Assembly (NCBI GenBank): GCA_903813345.2
Contig: CAIIXF020000008.1
Span: 3,481,341-3,545,340 of the forward strand
DNA: 64,000 nucleotides
DNA from: Owenia fusiformis
Taxonomy: Eukaryota > Annelida > Polychaeta > Sabellida > Oweniidae
Direction: 5' to 3'
The position numbers and the translations under genes were made by a program. Positions 1-27,170 of the stretch are shown here, one piece after another. The stretch's first letter is position 1. The number at the start of each line of letters is the position of its first letter. A model generated the notes under the pieces. That model ran no database searches and was not told the origin of the DNA. It saw nothing but the letters and a program-made list of their open reading frames with translations.

Positions 1-2100
1 AACAGCATTGCTTAAAGAGAATGTTTATCAAACCTCTTGAAACTCAAAAAATTGATTATCATCTTAATGAAAATCGACCCTGCTGCCAAGTGTTGTTTCT
101 TATACATATTTTTATCCATGTCAAGCGATCTGACATAATTCTCTCTGGACAAAGAGTTGAAAATATATAGCGTTCAATGAATTCATTTTTTTTATTTATA
201 GGCACACGAAGTGTCATAAAATGTGTGAACATCGAGATTGTAATTAGCCTTGCAGCGTTTACATTGAAATTCTTTTTGTTTTTGTGGCGTACAAGATAGT
301 AAGATGTTTACTTAGTGCAACAGTTGTACATAGTATTACACTTATCTGGGTATGAGAATCCTAATGATAATTGTTCCCGCCTGTAGAGATGCATACGATG
401 GTCTCATTACTTTAATTAATAATATCAGATTTGTCATGCTGATCTCAGGTATTATATTTTAATTCTCCATTACATCGGTAATCGACTCTTTAGTAGTAGG
501 CTTATTCAATACCATATTATATTAGTTGACATTTCTAAATAAGCAATGACTTAAAATAGATTTTGGGTTCACCAAATGCCAGAAATGGAGGTGCGTTTGC
601 TTTTGAAAATAGCTATGGAGTAAAAGATTGGAACGCGATAATATTTCCCGAGTTTTCAAAGTAAATCCATGTCTTATTATGTTAAACTCTCCTGAGAATG
701 TTTAAGAATATTTACACACGAACGTCATTCAAAATAATCAAACTCTGGTATATCTAGATGACAACCTCGAATGACAGGTGAGACAAATAAAAGATTTTTC
801 ACATCATCCCTTAATACAGAATTTTAATCTGTATTTTCATCAAGATATCGAAATGACGTGAATGAAATGTAACATTGATATTTTAATGCAATGTTATGTT
901 TGATATGATAGAACACGATGAATCTTGGGAACCATAATTTCTGTCCCTCAATTCTCTAAACCATATGACCTTCAGACTACTAAAGAAATCTAGCATTGAA
1001 ACGTCCACATTCTTTGAATGACAGTAACAGTAAGCCTTCTCGGATTATTGGCCGGGGATTAGGGACTCAGTCGTGTAAATCGAGATAGAAAAACAATAAC
1101 AGCAGCTGAAGTAGCTTTGTAAATGTACTTCCCCCTCCAAATGCATGGTAACCAAATCTCCCAACTAGATAGATATAGTTCGTCTTAAGCTGTTCATGTT
1201 TGGATAATTATATGGTTTATCAATAGATATTTTTAAATCCCTTATTTCTGGTTCATATCATTCCTTGGCATTCATTAGGGGAGTGTAAATACCTCAACCT
1301 TTTGAGAAAGGTGATGCAATAGACTTTTCATGTTTTATTCATGATTGGAATTATAGGAATTGATAAGTGTTTAAAAATGACAGTTCATCAGATTTATTTC
1401 TGATAAGCCGCAGATGCATATCAAATTAGCTCACAAGACACCGAGTGAAAATATCTTAGATCCCACTTGATTGGCTTTAAGAGTATAAAAAACAAAATAT
1501 TCCCTACAATAATCCTTAACTGATTCTAGGTTTCCACTTTTTATGTCTCTTAATTAAAGAGCTTTGTTATTTATCTTTTTATTGTGTGATATAACATGTA
1601 CGTTTTCCTGTAATTTGTATTTAAGTATTCTCTCCTAAATGGAGGAGATAATGATACTTAAACATGCGTGAGACTATTCGGTGCTGTCAAGTAAAACCTT
1701 TCGATTCATAACGATCACGAGGTTGTAAAAATGTGTATATGTAAATAAATGTTAGACGTAAAACTTACATAATTTACAAAATATAGTCGATTTATTTACT
1801 GCATTGTTTTGTTTTTAGTAACTTTTATTGAGAACAAGACTGGCGATTGTTTCAAACGGCAACAGTATTCACGTCTGAATAAAATCGTCGGTGTAAAAAT
1901 ACAAAAGAATACAAATAGATTCATTATTTTCGAACAAAACAAATTAATTGAGAATACCTTTTTTCTTTGAGTTTTCTACGTGTTATTTTCTTACATGGTT
2001 AAGCGACATAACTGAACAAATAATTTCAACGTAGTCTATCATTTTGCACGTCAAGGTAAAGTCCTGTTGACCAATTTTATTAACAAAACATCTGCATCAG
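1..2100. other. intergenic or intronic, no gene recognised
   Basis: AT-rich sequence without a convincing reading frame, RNA gene or repeat that I can recognise. It could be intron of a gene lying to the left, because a candidate coding exon follows at 2101. Confidence 0.4.
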
Positions 2101-2305
2101 AAATGTAGAAAAACACTACGACGAAGCCACCGTCCAAAAATATACTCGTCACATGCCAGGTTCCTTTGAGTCCATGGAATCCATGATGCCACAATCAGAG
2201 AGCAGAAATAGGTATGCCTTTTGGAATAGGCATGGTGATGACTTTGTACGATACAAGATAAAGCATCAGTGCATCAAATCACCCACAATTCATTGGGTCA
2301 TGTGA
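2101..2305 (+). CDS. candidate exon, possibly 3'-terminal, of an unknown gene
   Basis: An open frame follows an acceptor-like CATCTGCATCAG and runs from AAT at 2102 to TGA at 2303-2305. The translation (VEKHYDEATVQKY..., then RHMPGSFESMESMM, ending KHQCIKSPTIHWVM) has the composition of real protein and is less AT-driven than its surroundings. There is a good internal donor (AATAG/gtatgc, at 2212), so either the exon ends there or it reads through to the stop as a last exon. I do not recognise the protein. The polypyrimidine tract is weak, and no partner exon was found. A chance open frame is a real alternative. Confidence 0.3.
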
Positions 2306-5300
2306 TTAATTTTCTAACCTAAAATTGCTTAAAAAGCCATCCGACCATAAATAAGCGAACTGCTGGTATGATCGAAAAATCCCACTTTTGGTTTTAATTA
2401 TGATATGAATAATACATTATTTTAAGGCGTTTGTTACATCACCTGAGTAAGAAAAAACAATAAATGAAATGAATCAGTACGAAGGAATAATTAATCTAAA
2501 GCAATCAAATCTCTTGACATCATCATTTATACAGCTTTTTCGCATTGTATGTGAGACAATAGTCTCCCATCTACAGGGTGCGTTGGCTATAAACGTCCAT
2601 AAATTTATGGTGCTATTACTTTTTACGATGCTTAGAATTCAATAATATTTTCGCATGGGATACAACAGTCAATTATTTAAACGATCTAAATGACATAATA
2701 ATATCGTTAGTGGTATTTTCTTGGGACACTAAATGCCAAATAAATTGGTACTCGAATGAGTAAGTTAAATTAAACAAAAGGGGTGTGAGTGAAAACTCCA
2801 GTTTATATTCGATGATGAAATATGCTCTGGTTTCAGTGTTGCGAAAATATTTATTCTTAATAACCAGGTCCAAAAAGGAAAGATACTTTTTCCAAAAGCG
2901 GCAACTTCGAACAATAAACATTCACCGTCATTTTTCCGTGTTTCGCCATTTTTCGGGCTGCAAAAAAACAAATTGTGTTTTTCGTAAATTTTCCCGGATT
3001 GTTCAATTTTATTTCGGGCTGTCAGAAACAATTTTTGTCGATTTTTTGATAATCTTCCCGGGTTTACAACATTTTATCCGTGTTAAGGGGTAATTTCCTA
3101 TTTTATCGTTGCTTCGAATATTATCCCAATTCAAGAACAATTGCAAAGTGCTTCCTTCATCTCCATCGTAAACATTTCTAGATTATTTGGATTATTTAAA
3201 AACATTCCGAAATAATTAATATGGGCGTTGTTGGTCCACCCTGTATATGTTGGCAAATATTATTCAAAGGTCTGATAGCTATTAATAATTCACTATTTAA
3301 TCACGAGTTTGAAGATATTGTGAAAAATTTCCTTTGAAGATCTCTATAATAGATAAAAGAAAAGTTTTATCTATTGTAACCCTATCAGATCAATTCATCT
3401 GGATTAGTGAGGTTATTTATTCGCAAAGTAACAATTTGCCTCCAATCCTTTTCGATCAAACGCTCCAACAATTTTCCGGCCCCTTATTTATAATGATGTT
3501 TCGTATATTGTAATACGATTACCAAGTGTTGAAAAAAATATATCTACGACCTTGGCATGGTCACTATTGATTTTGGCTCTAAAAACTAAACTAGCCCACT
3601 TTTTTGATGTGGTTGTTGATTTAAAAGTGAATAACCTTTTAGATAGCTGTTTTCTTATTGGCAATTATGAATTACAACCCATGCTGTCGTACATGGGCAT
3701 GATCTAAACAAACTGGAAAATAAATGTTGGTCCTACATGGCTGACCTATTGTGTGTTCACCCTGTGTATCAATCAATCAAAGTTATGGGAATATAAATAT
3801 TTGATATGAAGACAAGTGGTGATAAAATGTTTGGGAATTAACAGTTTGTTAATATATAGTTAATGGCAGATAGTTTATCACAACGTCAAACTAATGATTC
3901 AGCAGTAGAATAATGACCAACGAATAATGAAAAGCAATATATTCTAAAAGAAAACATTCTCATAAATTACACAGTAAACTTGGTAAAAAGCTTATAAGTT
4001 GCATTAAGAAAGAATTGTAGTAGAATTGCTCGAGTATCTTAGAAGAATTGTATTATAACGAAAAAATATGTTTTTATCAATTATTGTTTTTACCAATACC
4101 AATTATTTCATCTAATAATAGTATTCGTTTATTATTTGAAGGAAACAAAACATAATAACAATGTTATACAATACAATATAGTAAAGTATAATATGATATA
4201 ATTCAATATTATATAATATTATGAATATGATATATTTATAACATTAATAACAATTTTTCTCAAAGATTCATGAATTCTACTGGGCCTTGGTGGTTGTTTT
4301 ATAAGCAACTGAGGAATATTTAATAATAATGTACACCATGGAATAATTAGTCAATTTCTCAAAACGTATTGAGGCCCATTTTGTGAAAATTAACATAATT
4401 TCAGAATTTGTCATTCAAATATAGAAATAATTTTTAATACCATTTATCCCATCAACATCTGAGAAACAATAAAAAACGTTTATGTATTAATTACATACCT
4501 TTATGTATTTATGAGAAAAATAACCTCAATTGTATAGTTCAGAAACCAAAACGATATATTTAATATCATGTTGTATTATATTCTGTCGCATTGTGTTGTT
4601 AAAGGGTGATTTTAGTTTTTGTGGTTTTTGACCTCTGTCAACGACAGGCATAATTCAGCCTAAAAGCCGGAAGTATATTCAACGATTTTAATGAAAATAA
4701 TTTGAGTAGGTGTGTTAATATAAGGTAAAATATTGCTGCACTATAGTATGCTGCGCCATAGTGTGCTACCTGGTCCTTTATTAGACATCCAAGAGATTTC
4801 ATACCATGGACTATCAGTTGAAGTGAGGTGTTTTGATTATATCCAGCAACATTTGAATTTATTGTGCTGCCCTCTTTTAAATGTTTACAAGTTATAGTCT
4901 TAGTTGGTGTTCATCATAGATCAGCTGATTATCATATTCCTACTATTCAAACAACATATTCTTTATACTGTATACAACCACAAGGGTGTCATGTACAACC
5001 TTGTCAATAATACTATATTATTAGAAAATAAAGTTGAATTGAATTGAATTGAAATTGTTTAAGATTGGCACCGAATTCATATTTTTTCCATGCTATTGCA
5101 TTTATGGTTGAGAAATAAGGATTGAAACCAGCCAGAGTTTTCTCCTGGTGACCATTGTGAAATAGTGTGTTTTATAGATTATGGCGACGTATGTCACCTA
5201 CCCAATGTTTTATATGGGAAATAGATCAGACATTAAACATTGCATTCCCGGATTGCATTATGAATTCTGCAGTTTTTCCTGATTTTCTCTGACTTCAAAA

Positions 5301-5388
5301 GAAACCCTTAACCAAATGGATTGGTGTCATTTTAGTAAGAATCCCACACCATATTGTATTACTGATTTTAGTCATTAATTATGTCAAT
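2306..5388. other. intergenic, AT-rich
   Basis: No supported gene. A very AT-rich patch lies at about 4150-4260. A short microsatellite of about four GAATT-type units lies at 5035-5052. CAGGGTG (about 2575) and CACCCTG (about 3238) are oppositely oriented ends about 660 bp apart that may mark a decayed TIR element, but the arms match over only about 8 bp. Overlapping frames on both strands at 2.67-3.09 kb look like low-complexity artefacts. Confidence 0.4.
5085..5245 (+). repeat. dispersed repeat R1, partial copy
   Basis: It shares blocks such as TTTTCTCCTGGTGACCATTG and 'TTGTGTTTTATxGATTATG'-like sequence with a longer copy at 24105-24660. Matching fragments also occur at 57595-57865 and 59440-59605. 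It carries no coding signal and is probably a fragment of an uncharacterised non-coding interspersed element. Confidence 0.6.
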
Positions 5389-5883
5389 ATACAGGGTGTC
5401 CGGGAAGTAAAGATACAAATACTCTTATTTTAAGAAATTTAGGTTTTTTGAAATGGAATTGCTACAGATTGTAGAGGAACAAACTTTCATCACATATAGT
5501 CTAAATATGTTCAAGTTACGGTTGTTATGGTTACGGATGTGAGAGGTATGCGGAGCAGTTCCAGAACAACGCTAAAATGCTAAAAATTTCTAAAAGACAA
5601 CCATTTCAAAGAGAGTTTTTGTTGTATTTTATCTATGTTTTGTTTTGTTCATCATTGTATTATTGCTGCCATAGTGTTTTCTTTTTTTTCTTTTTTTTAT
5701 AATTTTTTTTTATTTCAAAGACTAAGCATGTTAAAGCAATTGCAAAAAACAATTACAGTACAGTTACATGGTAAACCTACATTTAACAATTTTACAATAC
5801 AGTACAGTGGTTAAATATTTCGTCTTAAGAGACGTTATACCATTGGCATTTTTTTATTTATTTAAAGGAAAAAATCATCAGTT

Positions 5884-7158
5884 TCATTTGTTTAATTTTG
5901 TTTCCATGATTTTCCACTTATCGCCTCTGCCAACCCGTTTGTCCATAATAAAATATTCCTTCACATTACTTATAAAACCTTTAAGTGTTGGTTTTAACAT
6001 AGAATATTTGCACAAATAAACATACCTTTTAAAAATACATAGCATATTATTTAAGATGATTGTCTTCTCATTTATACTCTCAGGTCCTATCAATACATTT
6101 TGTTTAGTGCATAGCAATGTGAGCTCTAAAGGAAGCCATTGTTTAATGTCATTTAATACGGCATTTACAATAGTACATTCATACAGAAGATGGCAAATCG
6201 TTTCAGGATTTGCTTTACAGAAAGTGCAAATGTTTGACTCTACGAGTCCACACATTTTTAGGTATGTATTAGTTGCTAAAAATCTGTGAAGGACTTTATA
6301 AGTGAAGGATGATAACTTAGGTTCATAGTTACTCAGTTTGTTAAGTTTATTTATCTTCTTCCAATCATTTTGATTGAGTGACAAATTCAGATCTTTATTC
6401 CATCCTTCTATATATTTTGAATTCTTTTCTAAATTCTGAACAAATTCCCAGTATATTATTTTACTAATCTTTGACTGAGTAAGGAACTTTTGTACGTGTG
6501 CTTTATTTCTTTCATAATCAGTGATATTCTGATTATTCTCCATGACGTCTCTTAGCCAAGATTTTGGAATAGTGTTTTTTAGACTCAAATGGTTAATATT
6601 ACTGTGGAATTTGTCATTGAATTCTAAAAGCGTTAGAAGTCTTTTTGAATTATGAAATACATCTTGTAGTACAATTACTTCATTGTTAACCTTTGTGTTT
6701 TGCAGTATATATTGAACATTTTGATTTTTGGTATGTTTCCCCCATGTATTACACATAGCTTGTCCAGCTCTCAGTTTAGTATTATGTTCAGCTTCTTTTT
6801 CTTTCTGTTGTGTGTAAATTTTCAGAACATGAACAAAATCTCTCCAGAAATTATTCGAAATTTTTTCCTCAATTTTTTGAATTGATTTTGAATCATACAT
6901 AAAAAGCTCGTTTCTTGATCTTACATTGATGATTTTTAAAGCAGTTTCTTGCCAAGAGCCATCTCTAAGAAGTTTTTGCATCCATGTAAGTTTGAGGGAT
7001 TGTTCAAAGAGCGTTGGTTCAATCATTCTCAAACCTCCATCTTCAACATTTTGAACTAATTGTGAGAAGCTTACTTTTGCTACTGTGGAATTCCATATAA
7101 AAGAAGTAAACAGTTGTTTTATTCTTTTATGATTTGCACATGACAATTTGGGTAACAC
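5884..7158 (-). pseudogene. LINE ORF2 C-terminal region (424 residues)
   Basis: This is the C-terminal third of ORF2: FTSFIWN, then GGLRMIEP typical of L1/Tx1 ORF2 thumb-connection regions, and near the end CGLVESNICTFCK and ETICHLLYEC, a Cys/His knuckle (CxxC...HxxxxC). The Met at 7158 is not a true start, because the polypeptide continues from GKITVLK in another frame across 7158-7215. Neighbouring frames show one more shift there. Codon use is AT-rich like its surroundings. Confidence 0.8.
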
Positions 7159-7215
7159 TAGAAATAAATGTACTACTTAAGGCAAAACAAATGATTTAAG
7201 AACCGTTATTTTTCC

Positions 7216-8169
7216 TTAAAAAATATCTCCAAAATTGAATTTTTTTAGACATTTTTCCAAGTAGACCCATTCGATACTGTCGAAGGCTTTCTCAAAATCT
7301 GCTAAAAGTAAAAGACCCTTTTGCTCGTTTCTATTATCATAGTCCATAACGTCATACACAAGTCTTGTATTTTCAGCCATCTCTCGACCCGTTAAATATG
7401 CTTTCTGTTCCACGGAAATTATATGTGGCAAAACTGATTTCATCCTTGTTGCTAAAGCTGATGAGAGAAGTTTATAGTCCGCATTCAATAAAGATATCGG
7501 TCGCCAGTTCTTAAAGTATTTTCTAATTTTGTTTAATTTTGGTAAACAAGTAATAACGCCTTGCTTCTGTGTGATTGATAGTTCACCTAAAGTATAAGCC
7601 GCGTTTAGAGATTTGAGTAGGTACTTACCAATATCCCTATAGAAGAATTTATAAAAGTCTACAGAAAAGCCGTCTGATCCAGGGGATTTACCATTTTTTG
7701 CATTTTTTAATTCAAAGATTAATTCTTTTTCCGTTAAAATACCCTCACAAGACTGTTTTTGTTCTTCGTTTAGTGATTTGATATTATTATCATTAAGGAA
7801 AAGGTCTATATTTTCATCAGCACAATTTACTTTGCTGCTGTAAAGGAGTTCATAAAATTTTTTCTGTTCCAGAAGTATTTTTTTTGGATCAGTAATAAGT
7901 TCTCCATCTACCTCTACTTGGCATATAAGTTTATTTAGAAAATTTCGCTTTTCGAGACTACTAAAATATTTCGTAGCTCTTTCTCCTGATTCGTACCACT
8001 CGACTCGGGCCCTTGTCATAAGACCTTTTACATAAATATCTCTATATTCTTTAATTTCTTGTTTGACGCTATCCAAATTTTCATATCTTTTTTCTAAAAT
8101 GGTTCTCTGATCGTCATCCTGAGCATCACCTGAATTAATAATATTTTCTATTTCCCTTTCTATAACCAA
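7216..8169 (-). pseudogene. LINE reverse transcriptase, N-terminal half (317 residues)
   Basis: This continues ORF2 after the endonuclease in another frame, so a frameshift lies between 8169 and 8186. Recognisable landmarks are SPGSDGFSVDFYKFF (about residue 143), NWRPISLLNADYKLLSSALA (about 222) and motif A, LLLADFEKAFDSIEW (about 289), which carries the first catalytic aspartate. The frame ends at NFGDIF followed by an in-frame TAA at 7216-7218. Beyond that stop, GKITVLKSFVLP follows in the same frame; this sequence normally lies well downstream of the YADD box. The fingers/palm segment containing YADD is therefore absent. Confidence 0.85.
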
Positions 8170-8185
8170 GACCTTATTTTCAAGA

Positions 8186-9157
8186 TCACGTTGAACTTTT
8201 TCTCTTAATTTTTTCTTCCGATGAATATTTAATAGTTTGACTTCTTATCTCTAGTTTAAGCATCTCAAAAAACAGTTGATCATTTATTGAGAGGTCAAAA
8301 TCTATTTGGTCATTCTCAGGGATTCTTATTTCGTATTGATTTTTAATGTTCTCAATGGAATTTTTTACAATGGTAACATACACCGGATCCCTAAGTAAAG
8401 ACACATTGAATTTCCAAAACCCATTCCCTCTTTCTGGCAAATCATTATTTATAGTCAAAAGAATCGGACTATGATCCGACCGATAACTAGATGATATATC
8501 ACATTTATGTGTTAAATTAATGAAATCTTCTGTTCCAAGTATAAAGTCAAGTCTTGCCATTTGTCGCGGTTTCCTTCTCAGCCAAGTGAATTTTTTCACT
8601 TCCGGATTCAATTCTCTCCAAATGTCAAATAATTCTAATTGTTCACAGAGCTCTAGAACCTTTTTTCTTGAATTCGGATTATTAATGTGCTTATAATTGA
8701 AAGTATCCAGGTCAGTGTCTAGAACTAGATTCCAATCTCCCATAACTAATATAGAAGCATTCTCAATAATTTCGAGTCTTGCCTTGAGATCAGTATAAAA
8801 GACAGGTGAGTCAGTATTTGGTCCATAAAGTGAGACCAATGAGAATCTCCTATCTTCTATCTGAATATCTAGAATTACAAAATTACCATTTGCATCAATA
8901 TCACTATTGTACACTTTATATATGAGATTTTCCCTAATAAAAATGCCTACCCCTCTGCTGTTACTTTTGTATGAACTGATAAAGGCCTTGCTTCCCCAAT
9001 CTTGTTCAAATTTCATTTCAGATTGTTTTGAAGAATGTATATCCTGTAAACATAATATATCTATGCGTTTTTGCTTCAAGTAATTAAAGACATCTGCTCG
9101 TTTTACAGGATCGCAAAGCCCTTGACAGTTTACACTACAGAATTTTATCTTACCCAT
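8186..9157 (-). pseudogene. LINE ORF2 endonuclease domain (323 residues)
   Basis: This is the exonuclease-endonuclease-phosphatase fold of LINE ORF2, which in intact elements nicks the genomic target. It starts at MGKIKFCSVNCQGL, a normal ORF2 start for this clade. Visible motifs in order are VNCQG (about residue 8), LCLQDIH (about 35, with Asp at the usual catalytic Glu, a common variant in Tx1-like elements as I recall), SLYGPN, VMGDWNLVLD (about 140), RLDFIL (about 202) and SDHSPI (about 228). The domain itself looks intact. The frame then stops at KRKSST, about 20 bases before the reverse-transcriptase part opens in a different frame. Confidence 0.85.
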
Positions 9158-9849
9158 AATCTATGTAGTAGAAACATTGTAACTGCAACTGCTTTACTAT
9201 GCTCCTTCTCATCCTTTTAATAATCGAAAAAAATTTCATCCCTCCCCTTTCCCTGTTTGTCACTGTTTTCTTTTATCTTTTATATAGTGATCTCATTGCT
9301 ACATATCAGAACTATGTTATGTCACTAACCAGTGTAATCAAAGAAATATTATACAAATGCCTAAAAGAATGGTCCCTGTCCATTAGTAGGAAAGTCAATA
9401 TTGCATCTCCACAATGCACCAATTCACAAAGCAAAAAAGCAAATCTTACAATGGAGTTTCTTGACATTAAACCTTTCTATACAATGCCCCATATTCACCT
9501 GAAAAAGCCTCTTAAGACTTCTACCTTAATGACCATAAGCAATATTTATAAAAAGTTCAACATCCAAATGAGACTCAGCTGGAAGCCAATGTTATCATCA
9601 ATATGAGAGATGGACAGCAGCGGTTTTATCAGGTCTTTAAATGGCCGGATGCACCAAGAATGTATAGATAATGGGGAAAATACTAAATATTCAATGATAG
9701 TAGTAATATGAAATGATCAAATAATGTTGCAGTAATAATCCCTATGCTCTTGTGGTACATAATTTGAAATAATATAGGAATAGATGGTGGAGTGTCAAGA
9801 TCATATGAGCAGGAAAGAGATTTGTTCAACACAGTTGTGACGTTGCTCC
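9158..9849. other. interior of the TIR element beyond the LINE
   Basis: A 135-codon plus-strand frame (9199-9606) and a 66-codon minus-strand frame (9683-9883) are present. Neither resembles a transposase I know, and both are low-complexity in composition. This may be the LINE 5' untranslated region or original transposon interior. I do not call a gene. Confidence 0.35.
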
Positions 9850-10189
9850 ACTCACCCTCGGCTCCCGTTACCATAACAACCATATTTTTCTCATTTTAAA
9901 ACTAAAAGTCATGACAGTTGTAGGATATATTCTTATAATGTCATTCTACATTCTGGAGCAATTTCATCTCATAACAGGTAAATCTCTTGAAATTAGAGCA
10001 TTTGTATCTTTACTTTCCGGACACCCTGTAGCGTGCAGACTTTGGGCAGAAGCTGTCATTCCCGGATGCCCAAACGTCCCAGGAACAAAAAGAACACAAA
10101 GGTAATGATCTTCATTGGACACCATGGTGTAGACAAGGCATTAACATGACAAAATGTCACCACCTAGTTGCTCACAATATTATTAGTTC

Positions 10190-10775
10190 AATCTTAAGTC
10201 AGATTTGAATTTCTGAGATCTTGTAGATGATTTTGAAAAAAATTGGTGAAAGAAGCAAGTTAAAAATACCTTATTTGACCCTGAGAAGGTCATTGAAGGT
10301 GAAATCTCAAATCTAAAGTCAGATTTGAACTTGTGAGAACTTGAAGTTGATTTAAAAAAGATATTGGTCATTTTGAAGCAAATTGAAAAATACCTTTTTG
10401 ACATTGAGAAGGTCATTGAAGGTCAAATCTTTTTTGACCTTGAGAATGTCATTGAAGGTCAAATCTTTAGTCAGAGTTGACGTTTTGAGAACTTGTAGAT
10501 GATTTTTAAAAAAATCTGTCAATTTAAAGCAATTTGAAAACAGATATTTTTTACCTTTTTTTGACCTTGAAAAGGTCAATGACGGTCAAATCTTAAATAT
10601 AAAGTCAGATTTGAACTTCTGAAAACTTGTAGATGGTTTTGAAAAATATTGAAGTCAGTCTAAACAGTATTTGTTAAGTTATTGGAAGTTGTAAGAATAT
10701 GTTACAGACGCCTACCGCCGATCGCCAACCGCTGCCACAAAAAGCGGAGACCATAACAATATGTCACAAAAATCG
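10190..10775. repeat. composite minisatellite plus tail, copy A
   Basis: About four diverged units of roughly 120-150 bp, each carrying AGATTTGAACTTCTGAGAAC-like sequence, TGTAGATGATTTTGAAAAA and TGACCTTGAGAAGGTCATTG (itself a short palindrome). They are followed by a distinct tail with GTTATTGGAAGTT, TTACAGACGCC, GCCGATCGCCAACCGC and GGAGACCATAACAATATGTC. The same array and tail recur in the same orientation at 12410-13035. The tail shows this is a mobile composite unit, not a simple local expansion. Confidence 0.75.
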
Positions 10776-11240
10776 TAATTTTACTAAGTTGGTCCACAAA
10801 AAAATAAAAAAGATTATTTTCCCTAGGTTTTGTAAAAGTAAGAGGTTGAAATTGTAGATTCGAAATTTTTAGTGAGGAGTTCATTAAGCTGTTTTGGAAA
10901 TCGAAAAGGTATACGTATCCTACAAGTCTCTTGGGAGACTGTTCCACAAGGTGCAAGCTATTCCGGTTTCCATTTTTACTGATAGAGCCTGGTAATTTAC
11001 TGAATTTTTTATTTAGCAGTTTATTGATGCGATGTCGCTAAAACTCGTTATTGTATGAATCAAGAATTAGTCGTTAATGTTCATTACAGTATTACCAACG
11101 AATGATGAAGTTTTTATGACACTACTCGTATAGACTAATTGTACTTTACATAAATGATCTTATTACTAATTTTGCAAATACAATTATGCGCAAACAAGTG
11201 AAGTGATTTTGCTGAATCTGATATACAACAATACGCAGCA

Positions 11241-26335
<15,095 letters not shown>

Positions 26336-26611
26336 AATGTCGCCTACGATCTCGGTTCGAAAGAATGTACATACAATCATGATAGTGTATTATATCTTTT
26401 GGACGATATTTTGAGTGTGTAATGATATTTAATCTAAACTATTTCTCATTATGTAAGTCTGTACCTTTGAACTCATCTGAGTCTGGTAAATAAGGAATGA
26501 GATTGTAACTTGGTGGTTATTGTATTGATGCTTTGAAATAGAATTGCATTTGAATTGATTTAACTGAGTGTAATCCTGATTTGAAGCAGAAGAGAAAAAC
26601 GACAATAACTG

Positions 26612-26617
26612 AATAAA
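26612..26617 (+). terminator. possible poly(A) signal of the cyclase gene
   Basis: AATAAA lies about 280 bases after the cyclase stop codon. A further A-rich AAATAAA-type site lies near 26690. Not confirmed by transcript data. Confidence 0.35.
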
Positions 26618-27170
26618 CCCAACCAGAGTGGCGCCCATCAGGTATACACGGTTCAACCATTGTATGTGTATGTGGTGTATGAACTTTTTAAAATAAAAAA
26701 TTACGTATCACATTTTAAATTGGAAAGACTACAATATAAGCCACACTGGTTTAAACTGTGTATAGGCCCTTTAAACAAAAATGGCTTTATACAGTATATT
26801 ACGATCGCCGGAGTTAACGACATGATGTGTGGAACTATTACTTTATTTACAGTTATCTCTAGAAAAATATAAGGATGCCGTATTTACTTCGATTTCAATT
26901 TGTAACTCGAATGTAAAAATCAAACCGATGTTGATATTTTACTGTGTAGTAGTCGTCCATAAAGTGAAAAGAAGTAAAAACTGTGTTAAAATTGCAATGG
27001 TTACATACAGGAACTGTCCTACAGGTGATGAGCTTGAGCTTGAACTTGTTTGTTCATCTCCATTCACTGGAGTCGAACCACATGCAACTAAAGACATTAA
27101 ATCTATTCAAACTAATCGTTAGGCCCTAGGTGCATGACTCAACAAATGGTGGTTATACCAGTATAGCTTC
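26618..27170. other. intergenic
   Basis: Nothing beyond short AT-rich frames with no recognisable domain. Confidence 0.4.

Larger units (their letters stand above)
5680..9157 (-). mobile_element. L1/Tx1-clade non-LTR retrotransposon, internally deleted
   Basis: On the minus strand the order is an apurinic-type endonuclease, the first half of the reverse transcriptase and the ORF2 C-terminal part with a Cys/His cluster. T-runs at 5679-5713 correspond to a 3' A-rich tail of the minus-strand element. An in-frame stop, a frameshift and loss of the reverse-transcriptase catalytic core make it dead. No ORF1 and no clear target-site duplication were found, so the 5' end is uncertain and could lie anywhere between 9157 and about 9845. 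Confidence 0.85.
5389..10032. mobile_element. TIR DNA transposon carrying a nested LINE
   Basis: The left end at 5391 (ACAGGGTGTCCGGGAAGTAA) and the right end at 10030, read as reverse complement (ACAGGGTGTCCGGAAAGTAA), are terminal inverted repeats with one mismatch in the first 25 bp. Homology continues inward at lower identity for about 170 bp, to 5560 on the left and 9850 on the right; both arms contain GTTGTTATGGT. TA flanks both ends, as in Tc1/mariner-like elements. No transposase is recognisable, so this is a non-autonomous or gutted element. A LINE fills most of the interior. Confidence 0.7.

Noticed and set aside
2673-3093. Three overlapping open frames on both strands
   Set aside because: Phe/Ile/Lys-rich, overlapping each other and lacking domains or splice context; explained by AT-rich sequence.
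9199-9606. 135-codon plus-strand frame next to the LINE
   Set aside because: Antisense to the presumed transposon or LINE leader, no domain, biased composition.
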